The notes below the pieces were generated by a model. The model did not search any database. It was not told where the DNA came from and worked only from the letters and a program-made list of their open reading frames with translations. A stretch of 64,000 nt of DNA from Flavobacteriales bacterium UBA7468 (GTDB lineage Bacteria; Bacteroidota; Bacteroidia; Flavobacteriales_D; Crocinitomicaceae). Both the position numbers and the translations under genes were made by a program. Positions 51,679-59,625 of the stretch are shown in pieces. The stretch is taken from positions 62,001 to 126,000 of the forward strand of contig DLPC01000007.1 in NCBI GenBank assembly GCA_002478565.1, read 5' to 3'. Within the stretch, counting starts at the first letter, position 1, and each line of letters begins with the position of its first letter.

Positions 51679-52638
51679 ATGAATTTACAATTCCTAACTC
51701 ACGACCTCAGTAACCCAACCATCCTTTTCTTCCTTTTGGGAATATTAGCAGTCATTATTAAAAGTGACCTCGAAATTCCTGAATCTTCGTTCAAATTCAT
51801 CTCACTTTATCTCTTGTTTTCGATAGGATTTAGAGGCGGGCAAGAATTACAACACAGCCCTTGGACTGCTGAAATTGGATGGTCCTTGGTATTTGGAATG
51901 GCGATTGCAGCATTAATACCCCTCTATTCATTTTTTATCATCAAAAAGCGCATTGGCATTTCTAATGCCGCTGCAGTAGCCGCTTCTTATGGCTCGGTAA
52001 GTGCGGTTACATTTGTTGCTGCGCTATCTTTCTTAGAGATCAAAGGGCTTACGCTGAACGGACACATGGTTGCTGTGATGGCATTTATGGAATTCCCAGC
52101 AATTATTGTAGGTGTTAGTCTATTAAAAATTTACGACAACTCAGGGGCAAATATGGGTTTTAAAGAACTTCTTAGGCATTCTATTGCCAACGGAAGTGTT
52201 TTAATGATCATAGGTAGCTTGGTCATTGGACTTCTTTCGGATAGCAAACAAGCAGCCGATATTGCGCCATTTACTACTGATATATTCAAAGGTTTCCTTG
52301 CCTTGTTTTTACTAGAAATGGGTATGACAACCGCACGGAGAATCAAGTCCTTTAAAACTCATGGTTGGTATATGGCACTCTTTGCAGTTGTCATCCCTGC
52401 ATTGAATGGAATAGTTGTAGCATGGCTTTCTCAATTTGTCACGCATGACCCTTCAAACCGCTTTATTTTTGCTGTATTAGCAGCCAGCGCTTCCTATATC
52501 GCCGTACCTGCTGCCATGCGTCTTGCCGCCCCAAAAGCAGATCCGGGCTTGTATATACCAATGGCGCTAGGCTTGACCTTTCCATTTAATATTGCACTCG
52601 GTATGCCTATTTATTTCAGTATTATCGAACTAGGGTAG
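51679..52638 (+). CDS. SbtA-family sodium-dependent bicarbonate transporter
   Basis: This 319-residue membrane protein has about ten predicted helices and the SbtA fold pattern: an early FKFISLYLLFSIGFRGGQEL helix, AAAVAASYGSVSAVTFVAAL in the core with the Gly-Ser-rich break, EFPAIIVGVSLL, and AASASYIAVPAAMRLAAPKADPGLY in the second repeat. SbtA imports bicarbonate with Na+ in cyanobacteria, and homologues are common in heterotrophs. The DUF6671 partner and divergent LysR gene reinforce the call. Its 3' end overlaps the convergent TolC gene by 17 bases. A heterotroph may use it to supply carboxylases. Confidence 0.88.
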   Translation: MNLQFLTHDLSNPTILFFLLGILAVIIKSDLEIPESSFKFISLYLLFSIGFRGGQELQHSPWTAEIGWSLVFGMAIAALIPLYSFFIIKKRIGISNAAAVAASYGSVSAVTFVAALSFLEIKGLTLNGHMVAVMAFMEFPAIIVGVSLLKIYDNSGANMGFKELLRHSIANGSVLMIIGSLVIGLLSDSKQAADIAPFTTDIFKGFLALFLLEMGMTTARRIKSFKTHGWYMALFAVVIPALNGIVVAWLSQFVTHDPSNRFIFAVLAASASYIAVPAAMRLAAPKADPGLYIPMALGLTFPFNIALGMPIYFSIIELG

Positions 52639-54019
52639 CTTGTAAAAACTGCCACTTGAGCCAAAGTTGTTCGGTTTTTGCAATATAGTTGATTGCTTTT
52701 AACTCGGCTTGAAACGCAGCCATTTCTCTGGCATTGATCATAAATAAGGTGCTTTCACCCGTACTAAATAAATTGAGCTCCGCTTCAAGTAATTTTCTGG
52801 TGCTTTTGGCATTTTCAATATAAATCTCCTTTTGTGCTACCGCGTTAAGGTAATCATATCGGGCCGAAAGTAATTTTGCTTTTAAGCTAGCACGCTGATC
52901 CAAACGTTCGTATTCGGTTTGCTCTATTTTTAGTTGGGTTTGTTGATAGGCCGCACGTTCTTTACGATACAATAAAGGCATTTGAGCCGTGATTCCCCAT
53001 TTGTAATCATTGGCAGAAAATTGAGCAAATGGATTGTATTGAATCGGTTCGTTGAGCAGATTATAGTTGATGCTCAAAATAGGTTTGAGTTGTTCTTTGG
53101 CAAACTTCTTTTCTACATCTAATGCCTCTAACTTGAAATCAATTATTGCTAGGTAAGGATGGCTTTGAACTAGTGTATCTACAGGGCCAGCAGTAATGAG
53201 CTTGGGTCCCTGCAATGCAACAGTATCCTTTGCTAATGGGCGTGCAGAATCAGCCAGTTCTTGCGGCACTCCATTGGCTTGCCATAAAAACCTATTCAAG
53301 GTTGCACCTGAATTTTGAAAAGCAGTAAGTTGTTCTGAGTAGGCAGCGGCTCTTGTCTGAAACTGTATTGAAGCCTCTACGGTATCAATCACGGGGCGAT
53401 CACCTAATTCGGCCATCCGCTGAATTGCCCTCAGGCGCACCGCAGACACATCGAGTGCTTCTTTGAGTATTTTGAGGCTATGGTACTGTTCAAACCAATC
53501 CCAATAGGCATAACCTGCTTCAAATAAAAGTTCGTTGAGTGCCAAACGTTTCTCTAAAGAACTACTCTGCTGAAAAATGGCCGCTTTTCTCAGTTCAGCC
53601 CTGCGCTCATCTATGAAAAGACCATTGCCGAGATTCGCCTCTATTCCGCCATACCACAAGCCATTTTGTGGTGTTGCACCTTGAGGGTCAAGGTATTGAC
53701 CTCTGTTTTGCTCCAAGCCTGTCTTAAGGCTCAAGCCATACCAAGTAGGCACCTTGAGCTGCGCATCAGACAAACTATAATAAAGCTTATCTCCGTAATA
53801 CTTTTGATTGAGATCATAGCTGATTTTTGGATCAAAACCTCCCCTTGCTTTGAGTACGTAGGTTTCGGCAAATTCAGGAATCAGATTGGCTTGTTTTGCC
53901 AATGGATGCTGTTCTAATACCTTCATTAAAAATGCCTCTGGTCGGACGATTTGCTCTTGAGACAAGACTAAAATCGGACTCAATACCAACCAAAAACATA
54001 AACTTATTTTATTTTTCAT
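52622..54019 (-). CDS. TolC-family outer membrane efflux protein
   Basis: This is a 465-residue outer-membrane channel. A signal peptide (MKNKISLCFWLVLSPILVLSQ) is followed by two halves of long helices and beta-barrel strands (KARGGFDPKISYDLNQKYYG, GNGLFIDERRAELRKA, ITAQMPLLYRKERAAYQQTQ), as in TolC channels. The ATG at 54019 begins the signal peptide and overlaps the HlyD gene stop by 11 bases; a start 141 bases upstream would lie entirely in the HlyD gene. It completes the tripartite exporter with the HlyD and ABC proteins. Confidence 0.88.
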   Translation of the reverse strand: MKNKISLCFWLVLSPILVLSQEQIVRPEAFLMKVLEQHPLAKQANLIPEFAETYVLKARGGFDPKISYDLNQKYYGDKLYYSLSDAQLKVPTWYGLSLKTGLEQNRGQYLDPQGATPQNGLWYGGIEANLGNGLFIDERRAELRKAAIFQQSSSLEKRLALNELLFEAGYAYWDWFEQYHSLKILKEALDVSAVRLRAIQRMAELGDRPVIDTVEASIQFQTRAAAYSEQLTAFQNSGATLNRFLWQANGVPQELADSARPLAKDTVALQGPKLITAGPVDTLVQSHPYLAIIDFKLEALDVEKKFAKEQLKPILSINYNLLNEPIQYNPFAQFSANDYKWGITAQMPLLYRKERAAYQQTQLKIEQTEYERLDQRASLKAKLLSARYDYLNAVAQKEIYIENAKSTRKLLEAELNLFSTGESTLFMINAREMAAFQAELKAINYIAKTEQLWLKWQFLQATLVR

Positions 54020-55373
54020 CCTTCTTGGTTTGCGTACTTGATTTCTCCTTTTCTTTTCCAGTTTTGTAGTAGTCTGGTGGGAAGCCATTGACATTTCGCC
54101 ACAATTCGTACCAAATTGGCACATCTTGGAGTAGCAACATGGAATAAGCACCACCACCAACTCTCAAAGCAGTTGGCCAGGTTTTATCTTTTGGGTCGGG
54201 AGCAACAAGGACCCGAAACTCGCCATTTTCATTGGCAAATTGGTCAATGGCAAATACGGTACCGCCATAGGTACCATAACTTGTGTTAGGCCAACCCGAG
54301 AATACAATAGCAGGCCAACCATCAAATTGGATACGTACATGCTGCCCCACCTCGAGTAATGGTAAATCCATAGGGCGAACATACATTTCAACCGCTAGGT
54401 CGTAATCGGTTGGCATGATTGTCGCAATGGCACTCCCCTGCTTAATTGTTTCACCTATACCGCTAGACAAGGTTTTGGTGATACGACCATCTTGAGGCGC
54501 CAAAATGTAATACATGCCATTTCTGATCGAATAGTTCGCCACCTGACTTTGCATTTTACTGACATCAATTTCAGCTTCATACATACTGGATAGTGCCGTA
54601 AACTTATCTGATTCAGCTTTTGCAATTTCGTCCTGAAATTTTGTCTCGACGGAATTGAGTTCTACCTTCGCATCAATGATATCATTTCTGCTCTGAAGCA
54701 ATTTTTGTTGTGCACCAATCATTGCAGCCTGAGCTCTTTGATACGCAACCTTTCTCACTTCTAATTCAGTTTTTGATTTTAAGTCCTCCTTGTACAACTT
54801 TTCAAAACGTTCGTATTGCTCTTTGGCAATCTGAAAATTGAGCAGCGCCGCTTGATTCTCAATACTATCGGATTTTAATTTCAGCTGTGCTTGCTGTGCC
54901 TTGATTTTGGCTTGTTTCACTTTGAGTTTACCCGTTTCAATAAGTGCATCTATGCGCCTATCTAGAGACAGCACCTTATCTCCGTAGGACACTACACTTT
55001 GTTCTTTACTTTTGAGCTGTTGCTGACTTCTGTCGACCAATTGTGGATCAAAGTAAGCATCTTTGATTTCGGACAAAAACATGATGGTGTCTCCTTTTTG
55101 AACTAAATCACCTTCCTTTACAAACCACTTTTCAATTCGACCAGCAATAATTGCATTGATTGTTTGCGGACGCTGTTCGGGCCTTAGCGTTAAAATTTTG
55201 CCATTTGAACGCACATTTTGCGTCCAAGGCAAGAATAGAATCACACCAACAATGACTAATAGCGCGTAGATGGTATTGCGCAATAATTTTTGTGATGGCG
55301 CTTTCAAAACCTCTTGCACCTGAAGACCTTCAAGCTCAATTTGATTTGGATTTTTTGGCGATAAGTTTAACAT
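54009..55373 (-). CDS. HlyD-family membrane fusion protein
   Basis: This is a 454-residue periplasmic adaptor. An N-terminal membrane helix (about 33-52) precedes a biotinyl-lipoyl half-motif (GRIEKWFVKEGDLVQKGDTIMFL at about 92-114), a long coiled-coil hairpin (about 130-290), the second lipoyl half (YYILAPQDGRITKTLSSGIGETIKQG) and a beta-barrel domain. The order is that of HlyD/EmrA adaptors that link an inner-membrane transporter to TolC. It is the third gene of the tetR-ABC-hlyD-tolC operon. Confidence 0.92.
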   Translation of the reverse strand: MLNLSPKNPNQIELEGLQVQEVLKAPSQKLLRNTIYALLVIVGVILFLPWTQNVRSNGKILTLRPEQRPQTINAIIAGRIEKWFVKEGDLVQKGDTIMFLSEIKDAYFDPQLVDRSQQQLKSKEQSVVSYGDKVLSLDRRIDALIETGKLKVKQAKIKAQQAQLKLKSDSIENQAALLNFQIAKEQYERFEKLYKEDLKSKTELEVRKVAYQRAQAAMIGAQQKLLQSRNDIIDAKVELNSVETKFQDEIAKAESDKFTALSSMYEAEIDVSKMQSQVANYSIRNGMYYILAPQDGRITKTLSSGIGETIKQGSAIATIMPTDYDLAVEMYVRPMDLPLLEVGQHVRIQFDGWPAIVFSGWPNTSYGTYGGTVFAIDQFANENGEFRVLVAPDPKDKTWPTALRVGGGAYSMLLLQDVPIWYELWRNVNGFPPDYYKTGKEKEKSSTQTKKDEK

Positions 55374-55406
55374 GTTGTTCGATAATTTAACTGTTTCGAA
55401 ATCTTT

Positions 55407-57050
55407 TTATTGATCAGTGAGTAAAAACACATTTGACACTTTCTCTTTCAAATGGTCGGTGGTAGCACTGAGAATCAAAGTACAATTGCAATTACTTTTT
55501 ATGTACTCAAAAACGATTGATCGCTGAGAATCTGTAAGGTGCTGATAATGTGTGTCCCACAAGAGCAAAAGCGGTTTAGACAGCAAGGCTCTGGCAATTA
55601 AAATCAAGGTGACCATCGAGCGATTCAATGCCCCAGCCTCAGGGTTTAAAATAGTTTCATAACCGTCTTGTAAATTGAGGATAAGCGGCGCAAGCCCAAT
55701 TTGTTCGCACAGCCCAATGACTGCTTTATTGGAAAGATCCCTCCCCATTGTAAGGTTATCGAAAACGGAACCATAAATCAAATGATCTTGCTTTAAACAA
55801 GTTGCGATATGCTTGCGAAGCGTACCCACCTGAATGTTTGTTGTAGGCATGCCGTTGATCAAGACTGCCCCCGAACGCGGCTCGGTGATGGCTGAAATGA
55901 GTAAAAATAAACTCTGACTGCGGTGACCTTCTGGGTCAAGAAATAGATAGGTCTTTCCTGCTTCAAGCTCCAAACTGAGCTTTTCAAAGAGTAAGGTTTT
56001 ACTCCAACTTGTTTGGTAACTCACTTCCTGAAAGGAAACGGAGAGGTTTTCGCTGTTCGCTTCAAAAGCAATACCGTCTTTGGTTTCTAATGCAAGATCT
56101 GTTACTTCACCTATTTTTTCAATGGCCGTAAGTACATCATAGACAATTTCTAAGCTTACAATGAGTTTTTCAACTGAGTTAAGTACCAAGACGATAATGA
56201 TTTCGGCCGCCACAAATTGTCCAATGTTCATTTGTTGAGAAAGCACTAGCAAGCCACCAATAATCAGCAAAGCCAATGCGATTAAAACCTTAAAACCAAT
56301 CAAGTATTTATACTGCTGAACGAGGATTTTAAAATGTGATTCTCTAGCCTTCAGGTAGCCATTTAAATAACTGTCGGTTCGATTCAATAAAATGCCTCGC
56401 TGCCCCAGAAATTTAAAACTGATGCGGTTTCTAGCAATTTCCTCCAACCAATTGGCGACTTTGTATTTGTATTTAGATTCTTCCAAACTACTCACAAAGC
56501 CACGTTTGGCGGTAAGCCTGAAAATAAAAATGAGAAGTAGAAGAAGGGCAAAACCAAAAATAATGAAGAAAGGGTGGTAAAATGAGAGTAAAATGAGGCC
56601 GAATAATATTTGTAAAGAGGCTGCAGTAAAGTCAATGAGTAGTTTAGACATTCCTTTCTGGATGGTCAAGGTGTCGAAAAAACGGTTGGTCCATTCTGGC
56701 GCATAGCGCGTGAGTAACTCTTTGAGTTGAATTGAAGGGATGCGGGTAGCAAATTCCAGCGCCGAGCGCGAGAAAATACGCTGCTGAAGATTTTCAGTGA
56801 TGCGCAATTGTGCGATATTCATGAAGCCAGAAAATCCAATTGCCATCACTACCAAACCGACCAATAAAAACCATGATGTACTTACTTTCCCTGCTTGTAC
56901 AAAATTGATGATCGCTTGGATTCCGAGAGGCAAGCCTAAACTGAGGACACCACCAACAATGGCAAACAAATAAATATCGCGGATATCTCGACGATCAGGA
57001 CTCAAAAGCGCCCAAAAGCGTTGAAAAGGTTTGCTGACATCTTTATTCAT
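55407..57050 (-). CDS. ABC exporter with degenerate ATPase domain
   Basis: The 547-residue protein has six membrane helices in residues about 20-310 (RDIRDIYLFAIVGGVLSLGLP, LRITENLQQRIFSRSALEFA) and a C-terminal nucleotide-binding-like domain, resembling type I secretion exporters. The ATPase motifs are lost: Walker A reads LDPEGHRSQS without Gly-Lys-Ser/Thr, the signature LSGGQ is replaced by LNRSM, Walker B reads LLLLWDTHY, and the H-loop histidine is missing. Only the Q-loop glutamine (KQDH) remains. It cannot hydrolyse ATP by the known mechanism, although the fold is intact. It lies in an operon with TetR, HlyD and TolC genes. Confidence 0.87.
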   Translation of the reverse strand: MNKDVSKPFQRFWALLSPDRRDIRDIYLFAIVGGVLSLGLPLGIQAIINFVQAGKVSTSWFLLVGLVVMAIGFSGFMNIAQLRITENLQQRIFSRSALEFATRIPSIQLKELLTRYAPEWTNRFFDTLTIQKGMSKLLIDFTAASLQILFGLILLSFYHPFFIIFGFALLLLLIFIFRLTAKRGFVSSLEESKYKYKVANWLEEIARNRISFKFLGQRGILLNRTDSYLNGYLKARESHFKILVQQYKYLIGFKVLIALALLIIGGLLVLSQQMNIGQFVAAEIIIVLVLNSVEKLIVSLEIVYDVLTAIEKIGEVTDLALETKDGIAFEANSENLSVSFQEVSYQTSWSKTLLFEKLSLELEAGKTYLFLDPEGHRSQSLFLLISAITEPRSGAVLINGMPTTNIQVGTLRKHIATCLKQDHLIYGSVFDNLTMGRDLSNKAVIGLCEQIGLAPLILNLQDGYETILNPEAGALNRSMVTLILIARALLSKPLLLLWDTHYQHLTDSQRSIVFEYIKSNCNCTLILSATTDHLKEKVSNVFLLTDQ

Positions 57051-57711
57051 GGTCTAAAAAATTAAAAAGTAACTGTACGTAAAAAACATGAACTGCATCT
57101 TCTTGTTCTGAACTATTGGTAAGCTCAGGTAAATGTTGTGCAAAAAATCGTTGTTGCAAACTACCTTCTAGAATAGTTGTAACGAGCATTTGTGCATACT
57201 TGCAATTGGGTTTATAACTCTTGATCAGGTTCGCTACAAACCCCACTACATCGGCATAGGTTTGGTAATAACCAATTTGATGGTCGCTGTCAACTGCCTT
57301 GGTTAAAAACACTTTTGGCGCTTCGTGGATCACTATTCTTTGTAACCTTCGTTCGTTTGTTGAAGCCAAATCTGCTGAATTTGAATTGAGCAAAATTTGA
57401 AGCGTTTTTTCCAATCTTTCTCTAGGACTTCCAGACTGTGTCTCTAGCAAGAGTCTGCATTCTAATCTGCCCCAATACCAATTAACCAGATAGAGCAACA
57501 ACTTTTGTTTACAAGAAAAATATCGATATACCGACGCTTCAGTCGTGCCAACTACCTGTGCTAACTTTTTGAAAGTAAAGTGTTCAAATCCCAATTCATC
57601 GAACAAAGCAATACTGCCCTCAATAATGCGCTTTCCCAAATTCGTAGACTGTGGATTTCGGATCGCGATTTGCTCTAATACCGGTATCTGAAAACGATCA
57701 ACCAAATTCAT
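57043..57711 (-). CDS. TetR-family transcriptional regulator
   Basis: This is a 222-residue regulator. The N-terminal helix-turn-helix domain at about 22-72 carries IIEGSIALFDELGFEHFTFKKL, VGTTEASVYRYFSCKQKLL; the rest is a helical ligand-binding domain. The start is ATG 57711; a TTG at 57729 adds six residues but falls over the -7 box. It is the first gene of the operon with the exporter genes and overlaps the ABC gene by eight bases. A 17-bp palindrome upstream (57744-57760) lies between the predicted -33 and -7 regions, the position expected for autorepression. Confidence 0.92.
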   Translation of the reverse strand: MNLVDRFQIPVLEQIAIRNPQSTNLGKRIIEGSIALFDELGFEHFTFKKLAQVVGTTEASVYRYFSCKQKLLLYLVNWYWGRLECRLLLETQSGSPRERLEKTLQILLNSNSADLASTNERRLQRIVIHEAPKVFLTKAVDSDHQIGYYQTYADVVGFVANLIKSYKPNCKYAQMLVTTILEGSLQQRFFAQHLPELTNSSEQEDAVHVFYVQLLFNFLDHE

Positions 57712-57726
57712 AAGAGTAATTTGATG

Positions 57727-57734
57727 CAAAATTA
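57727..57734 (-). promoter_or_regulatory. Bacteroidota -7 element for the tetR-exporter operon
   Basis: TAATTTTG on the minus strand is an exact TAnnTTTG match, 15 bases before the ATG at 57711. The palindrome 57744-57760 lies directly upstream. Confidence 0.6.
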
Positions 57735-57743
57735 ATAGCTAAA

Positions 57744-57760
57744 CTATCATTGATTGATAG
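57744..57760. promoter_or_regulatory. Candidate TetR operator
   Basis: CTATCA, five bases, TGATAG: a 17-bp palindrome with perfect 6-bp arms. It overlaps the spacer of the tetR promoter and is 46 bases from the divergent gene start. Size and position fit an operator for the adjacent TetR protein; binding is inferred. Confidence 0.5.
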
Positions 57761-57794
57761 GATTATTATAACACTTTTTTATAGAATTAATAAG

Positions 57795-57802
57795 TATTTT
57801 TA
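57795..57802 (+). promoter_or_regulatory. -7-like element for the NAD(P)-binding protein
   Basis: TATTTTTA matches seven of eight positions and ends three bases before the ATG at 57806, another predicted leaderless start. Confidence 0.4.
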
Positions 57803-57805
57803 AAC

Positions 57806-58456
57806 ATGTCAAAAATCGTTGTAGTTTTGGGTGGAACGGGCCTAATTGGTTCGTCACTCATCGCTCTATTGAGTCAAGATCAAAATATTGCTGAAATACG
57901 CATTTTAACCAGGCGTCCGCTCCAATTTGAGCATCCTAAAATCAAGGTATTTGAAACTGATTTATCAAAGCCCGATGCTTCAATTTTCGAGCATTCAGAT
58001 GCGCTCTATTGCTGCATCGGAACAACCAAAAAGAAAACACCAAACCGCGATGCCTACCGCCTGATTGATCACGGCATGACACTCGCAGCTGCAAGTGCAG
58101 CCAAAAAAGCTGGTGTTCAAGAGGTCCACCTCATCAGTGCAATAGGTGCAGATAGTCAAGCAAAAATATTTTACAACAGACTCAAAGGAGAAATCGAAAA
58201 AGATTTACTTCAATTGGCATTTGACAGAACTTATATCTACCAGCCCGCCTTACTCATTGGTGCACGTCAAGAAAAAAGAATCGGCGAAAAATTTGCCCAA
58301 TGGATCAGCCCTTTCCTCGATGGCCTATTGAATGAGAAAGTTATGAAATACCATAGTGTAAAAGCTCACGAGCTTGCTGGCGCAATGCAGCGACACTCAT
58401 TCCAAACCGGACAAAAACAAAAAATACTGCACTATCCTGATTTTTTTGAAAAATAA
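57806..58456 (+). CDS. NAD(P)-binding atypical SDR protein
   Basis: This 216-residue Rossmann-fold protein carries VLGGTGLIGSSLIALL, the GxxGxxG-type dinucleotide motif at about 8-15, and LTRRPL, favouring NADPH. YCCIGTTKKKTPNRDAYRLID and LISAIGADSQAKIFYNRLKGEIE (with a Tyr-x3-Lys pair, YNRLK) resemble the HTATIP2/Fmp52 atypical short-chain dehydrogenases. It is divergent from the TetR-exporter operon across the same palindrome, so it may be regulated with it. The substrate is unknown. A terminator follows directly. Confidence 0.88.
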   Translation: MSKIVVVLGGTGLIGSSLIALLSQDQNIAEIRILTRRPLQFEHPKIKVFETDLSKPDASIFEHSDALYCCIGTTKKKTPNRDAYRLIDHGMTLAAASAAKKAGVQEVHLISAIGADSQAKIFYNRLKGEIEKDLLQLAFDRTYIYQPALLIGARQEKRIGEKFAQWISPFLDGLLNEKVMKYHSVKAHELAGAMQRHSFQTGQKQKILHYPDFFEK

Positions 58457-58486
58457 AAAGAGCCACCTTTTCGGATGGCTCTTTCT
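58457..58486 (+). terminator. Intrinsic terminator
   Basis: AAAGAGCCA and TGGCTCTTT form a 9-bp stem immediately after the stop of the NAD(P)-binding gene, followed by a short T-rich stretch. Confidence 0.85.
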
Positions 58487-58655
58487 TGACTACTGTTTCA
58501 AGAGGAAAAAATTGATTACTAAACCCATGCTCTGATTGTTCCTCTTTACTTTGATTGTTTTACAGTTGTTAAATATGAAAAACCAGTAGTGTTCTATCGA
58601 ACATTACAAAATTGCGACATTAACAACAGGTAAAGAATGAGTTGGATTTGTTTAG

Positions 58656-58675
58656 AACCTGATTTTTATCAGGTT
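58656..58675. terminator. Hairpin downstream of the glycosidase gene
   Basis: AACCTGAT, loop TTTT, ATCAGGTT: a perfect 8-bp hairpin 17 bases past the stop of the minus-strand glycosidase gene. It lacks a U-tract on the minus strand, so termination there is uncertain. The rest of 58487-58691 shows no gene or other clear signal. Confidence 0.45.
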
Positions 58676-58691
58676 TTAGGAACGCGCTCAT

Positions 58692-59540
58692 TTAACGATG
58701 TACACCAACAATATTAGGCAAACGCCAAAAATGATTGTTATCATTGCGCTCCCATGTGGTAGAAACCCAAGATCCAACTTTTTCAATGCAGTGTCCATTG
58801 ACATCGATCAAGAGACTGGTCTCTGGGCCACCTTCTAAATAGATCGCATCGTGCAATCCATAAGGCATTTGGGTCATAAAACCAATCATTTGGTTGTGTG
58901 TGTAAGGTGAACGCGTAAAAATCAAGTAAAACCAACCTTTTTCATCTTCTGCGGCAATGAGCATACTGCAAGACTGTACTTTCTTTTGCCAGTTCATGGG
59001 GTTGCCATTGCAATCAATCATTCTTAAGCCTTGAGCAAAACCCGAAAAATTATGCTGCTCTTGTTCCCAATTGGCACAAGTGAGGTCTAGTACTTCAATG
59101 TTTGAACGCTGGCTATTTGGCTTAGGACCTAAGGCTAACATCAAATTGAAATTTTCGAGAATTTTGCCGTTGTTCAGATGAGCACCGCTTTTTAAATAAG
59201 CTCTGCTTTGCAGTGGTCTGGCTAAATTATACATGCCTGCATTGAAAGCTACTAACAAATCGAAGGTATCGGCCCACGTATGTAAATCTCGAGGAACTGA
59301 ATCAAATTGAGTAGCAGTATACAGGTCAAAATGAAAGAGCTGTGGATCCATTCTTAAGATGGAAATTTTAGAGTCGCCGATAAAAGACTTTTTAGGCGCG
59401 TCAATTTCTCGGTATTCCATCCCTTTGGTGAGCTCAACCCACTGAGAATAATCAGGAGTTGGCTTTTCGTTTTCCTGTTGGCTATACGAACAAGCACTAA
59501 AGAGCAATAAAATTCCAGAAAAACACAAAAAACGCGACAT
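58692..59540 (-). CDS. Phosphodiester glycosidase family lipoprotein
   Basis: This 282-residue lipoprotein (lipobox LLLFSAC, Cys17) has a NAGPA/phosphodiester glycosidase domain. Typical parts are FNAGMYN (about 98), GLRMIDCNGNP, a MLIAAEDEKGWFYLIFTRS strand pair, and DAIYLEGGPETSLLIDVNG (about 230-248). The human relative uncovers mannose 6-phosphate; bacterial members act on phosphodiester-linked sugars in polysaccharides or teichoic-type polymers. The substrate here is unknown. It diverges from the TPR/PD40 gene, and a perfect -7 element lies 22 bases upstream. Confidence 0.88.
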   Translation of the reverse strand: MSRFLCFSGILLLFSACSYSQQENEKPTPDYSQWVELTKGMEYREIDAPKKSFIGDSKISILRMDPQLFHFDLYTATQFDSVPRDLHTWADTFDLLVAFNAGMYNLARPLQSRAYLKSGAHLNNGKILENFNLMLALGPKPNSQRSNIEVLDLTCANWEQEQHNFSGFAQGLRMIDCNGNPMNWQKKVQSCSMLIAAEDEKGWFYLIFTRSPYTHNQMIGFMTQMPYGLHDAIYLEGGPETSLLIDVNGHCIEKVGSWVSTTWERNDNNHFWRLPNIVGVHR

Positions 59541-59562
59541 AAGTAAGGATAAGAAGTTCTAA

Positions 59563-59570
59563 CAAAGATA
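59563..59570 (-). promoter_or_regulatory. Bacteroidota -7 element for the glycosidase gene
   Basis: TATCTTTG on the minus strand is an exact match, 22 bases before the ATG at 59540. Confidence 0.52.
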
Positions 59571-59575
59571 AAGAA

Positions 59576-59603
59576 TTTGCCTGCTCTAATTTCAGTATCT
59601 TTA
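59576..59603 (+). promoter_or_regulatory. Bacteroidota-type promoter for the TPR/PD40 gene
   Basis: TTTG (59576-59579), 16 bases, then TATCTTTA (59596-59603), which differs from the consensus in the last base only. The ATG is at 59626. Confidence 0.48.
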
Positions 59604-59625
59604 TCCCATCGATTTAACATACTCA

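Noticed and set aside
52622..54160. Longer TolC-family start at 54160
   Set aside because: It would overlap the HlyD gene by about 150 bases and place the signal peptide in the interior; the ATG at 54019 begins the signal peptide.
55407..57050. Calling the TetR-operon ABC gene a normal ATP-driven exporter
   Set aside because: All nucleotide-hydrolysis motifs are missing although the fold is recognisable, so the ordinary label would mislead.
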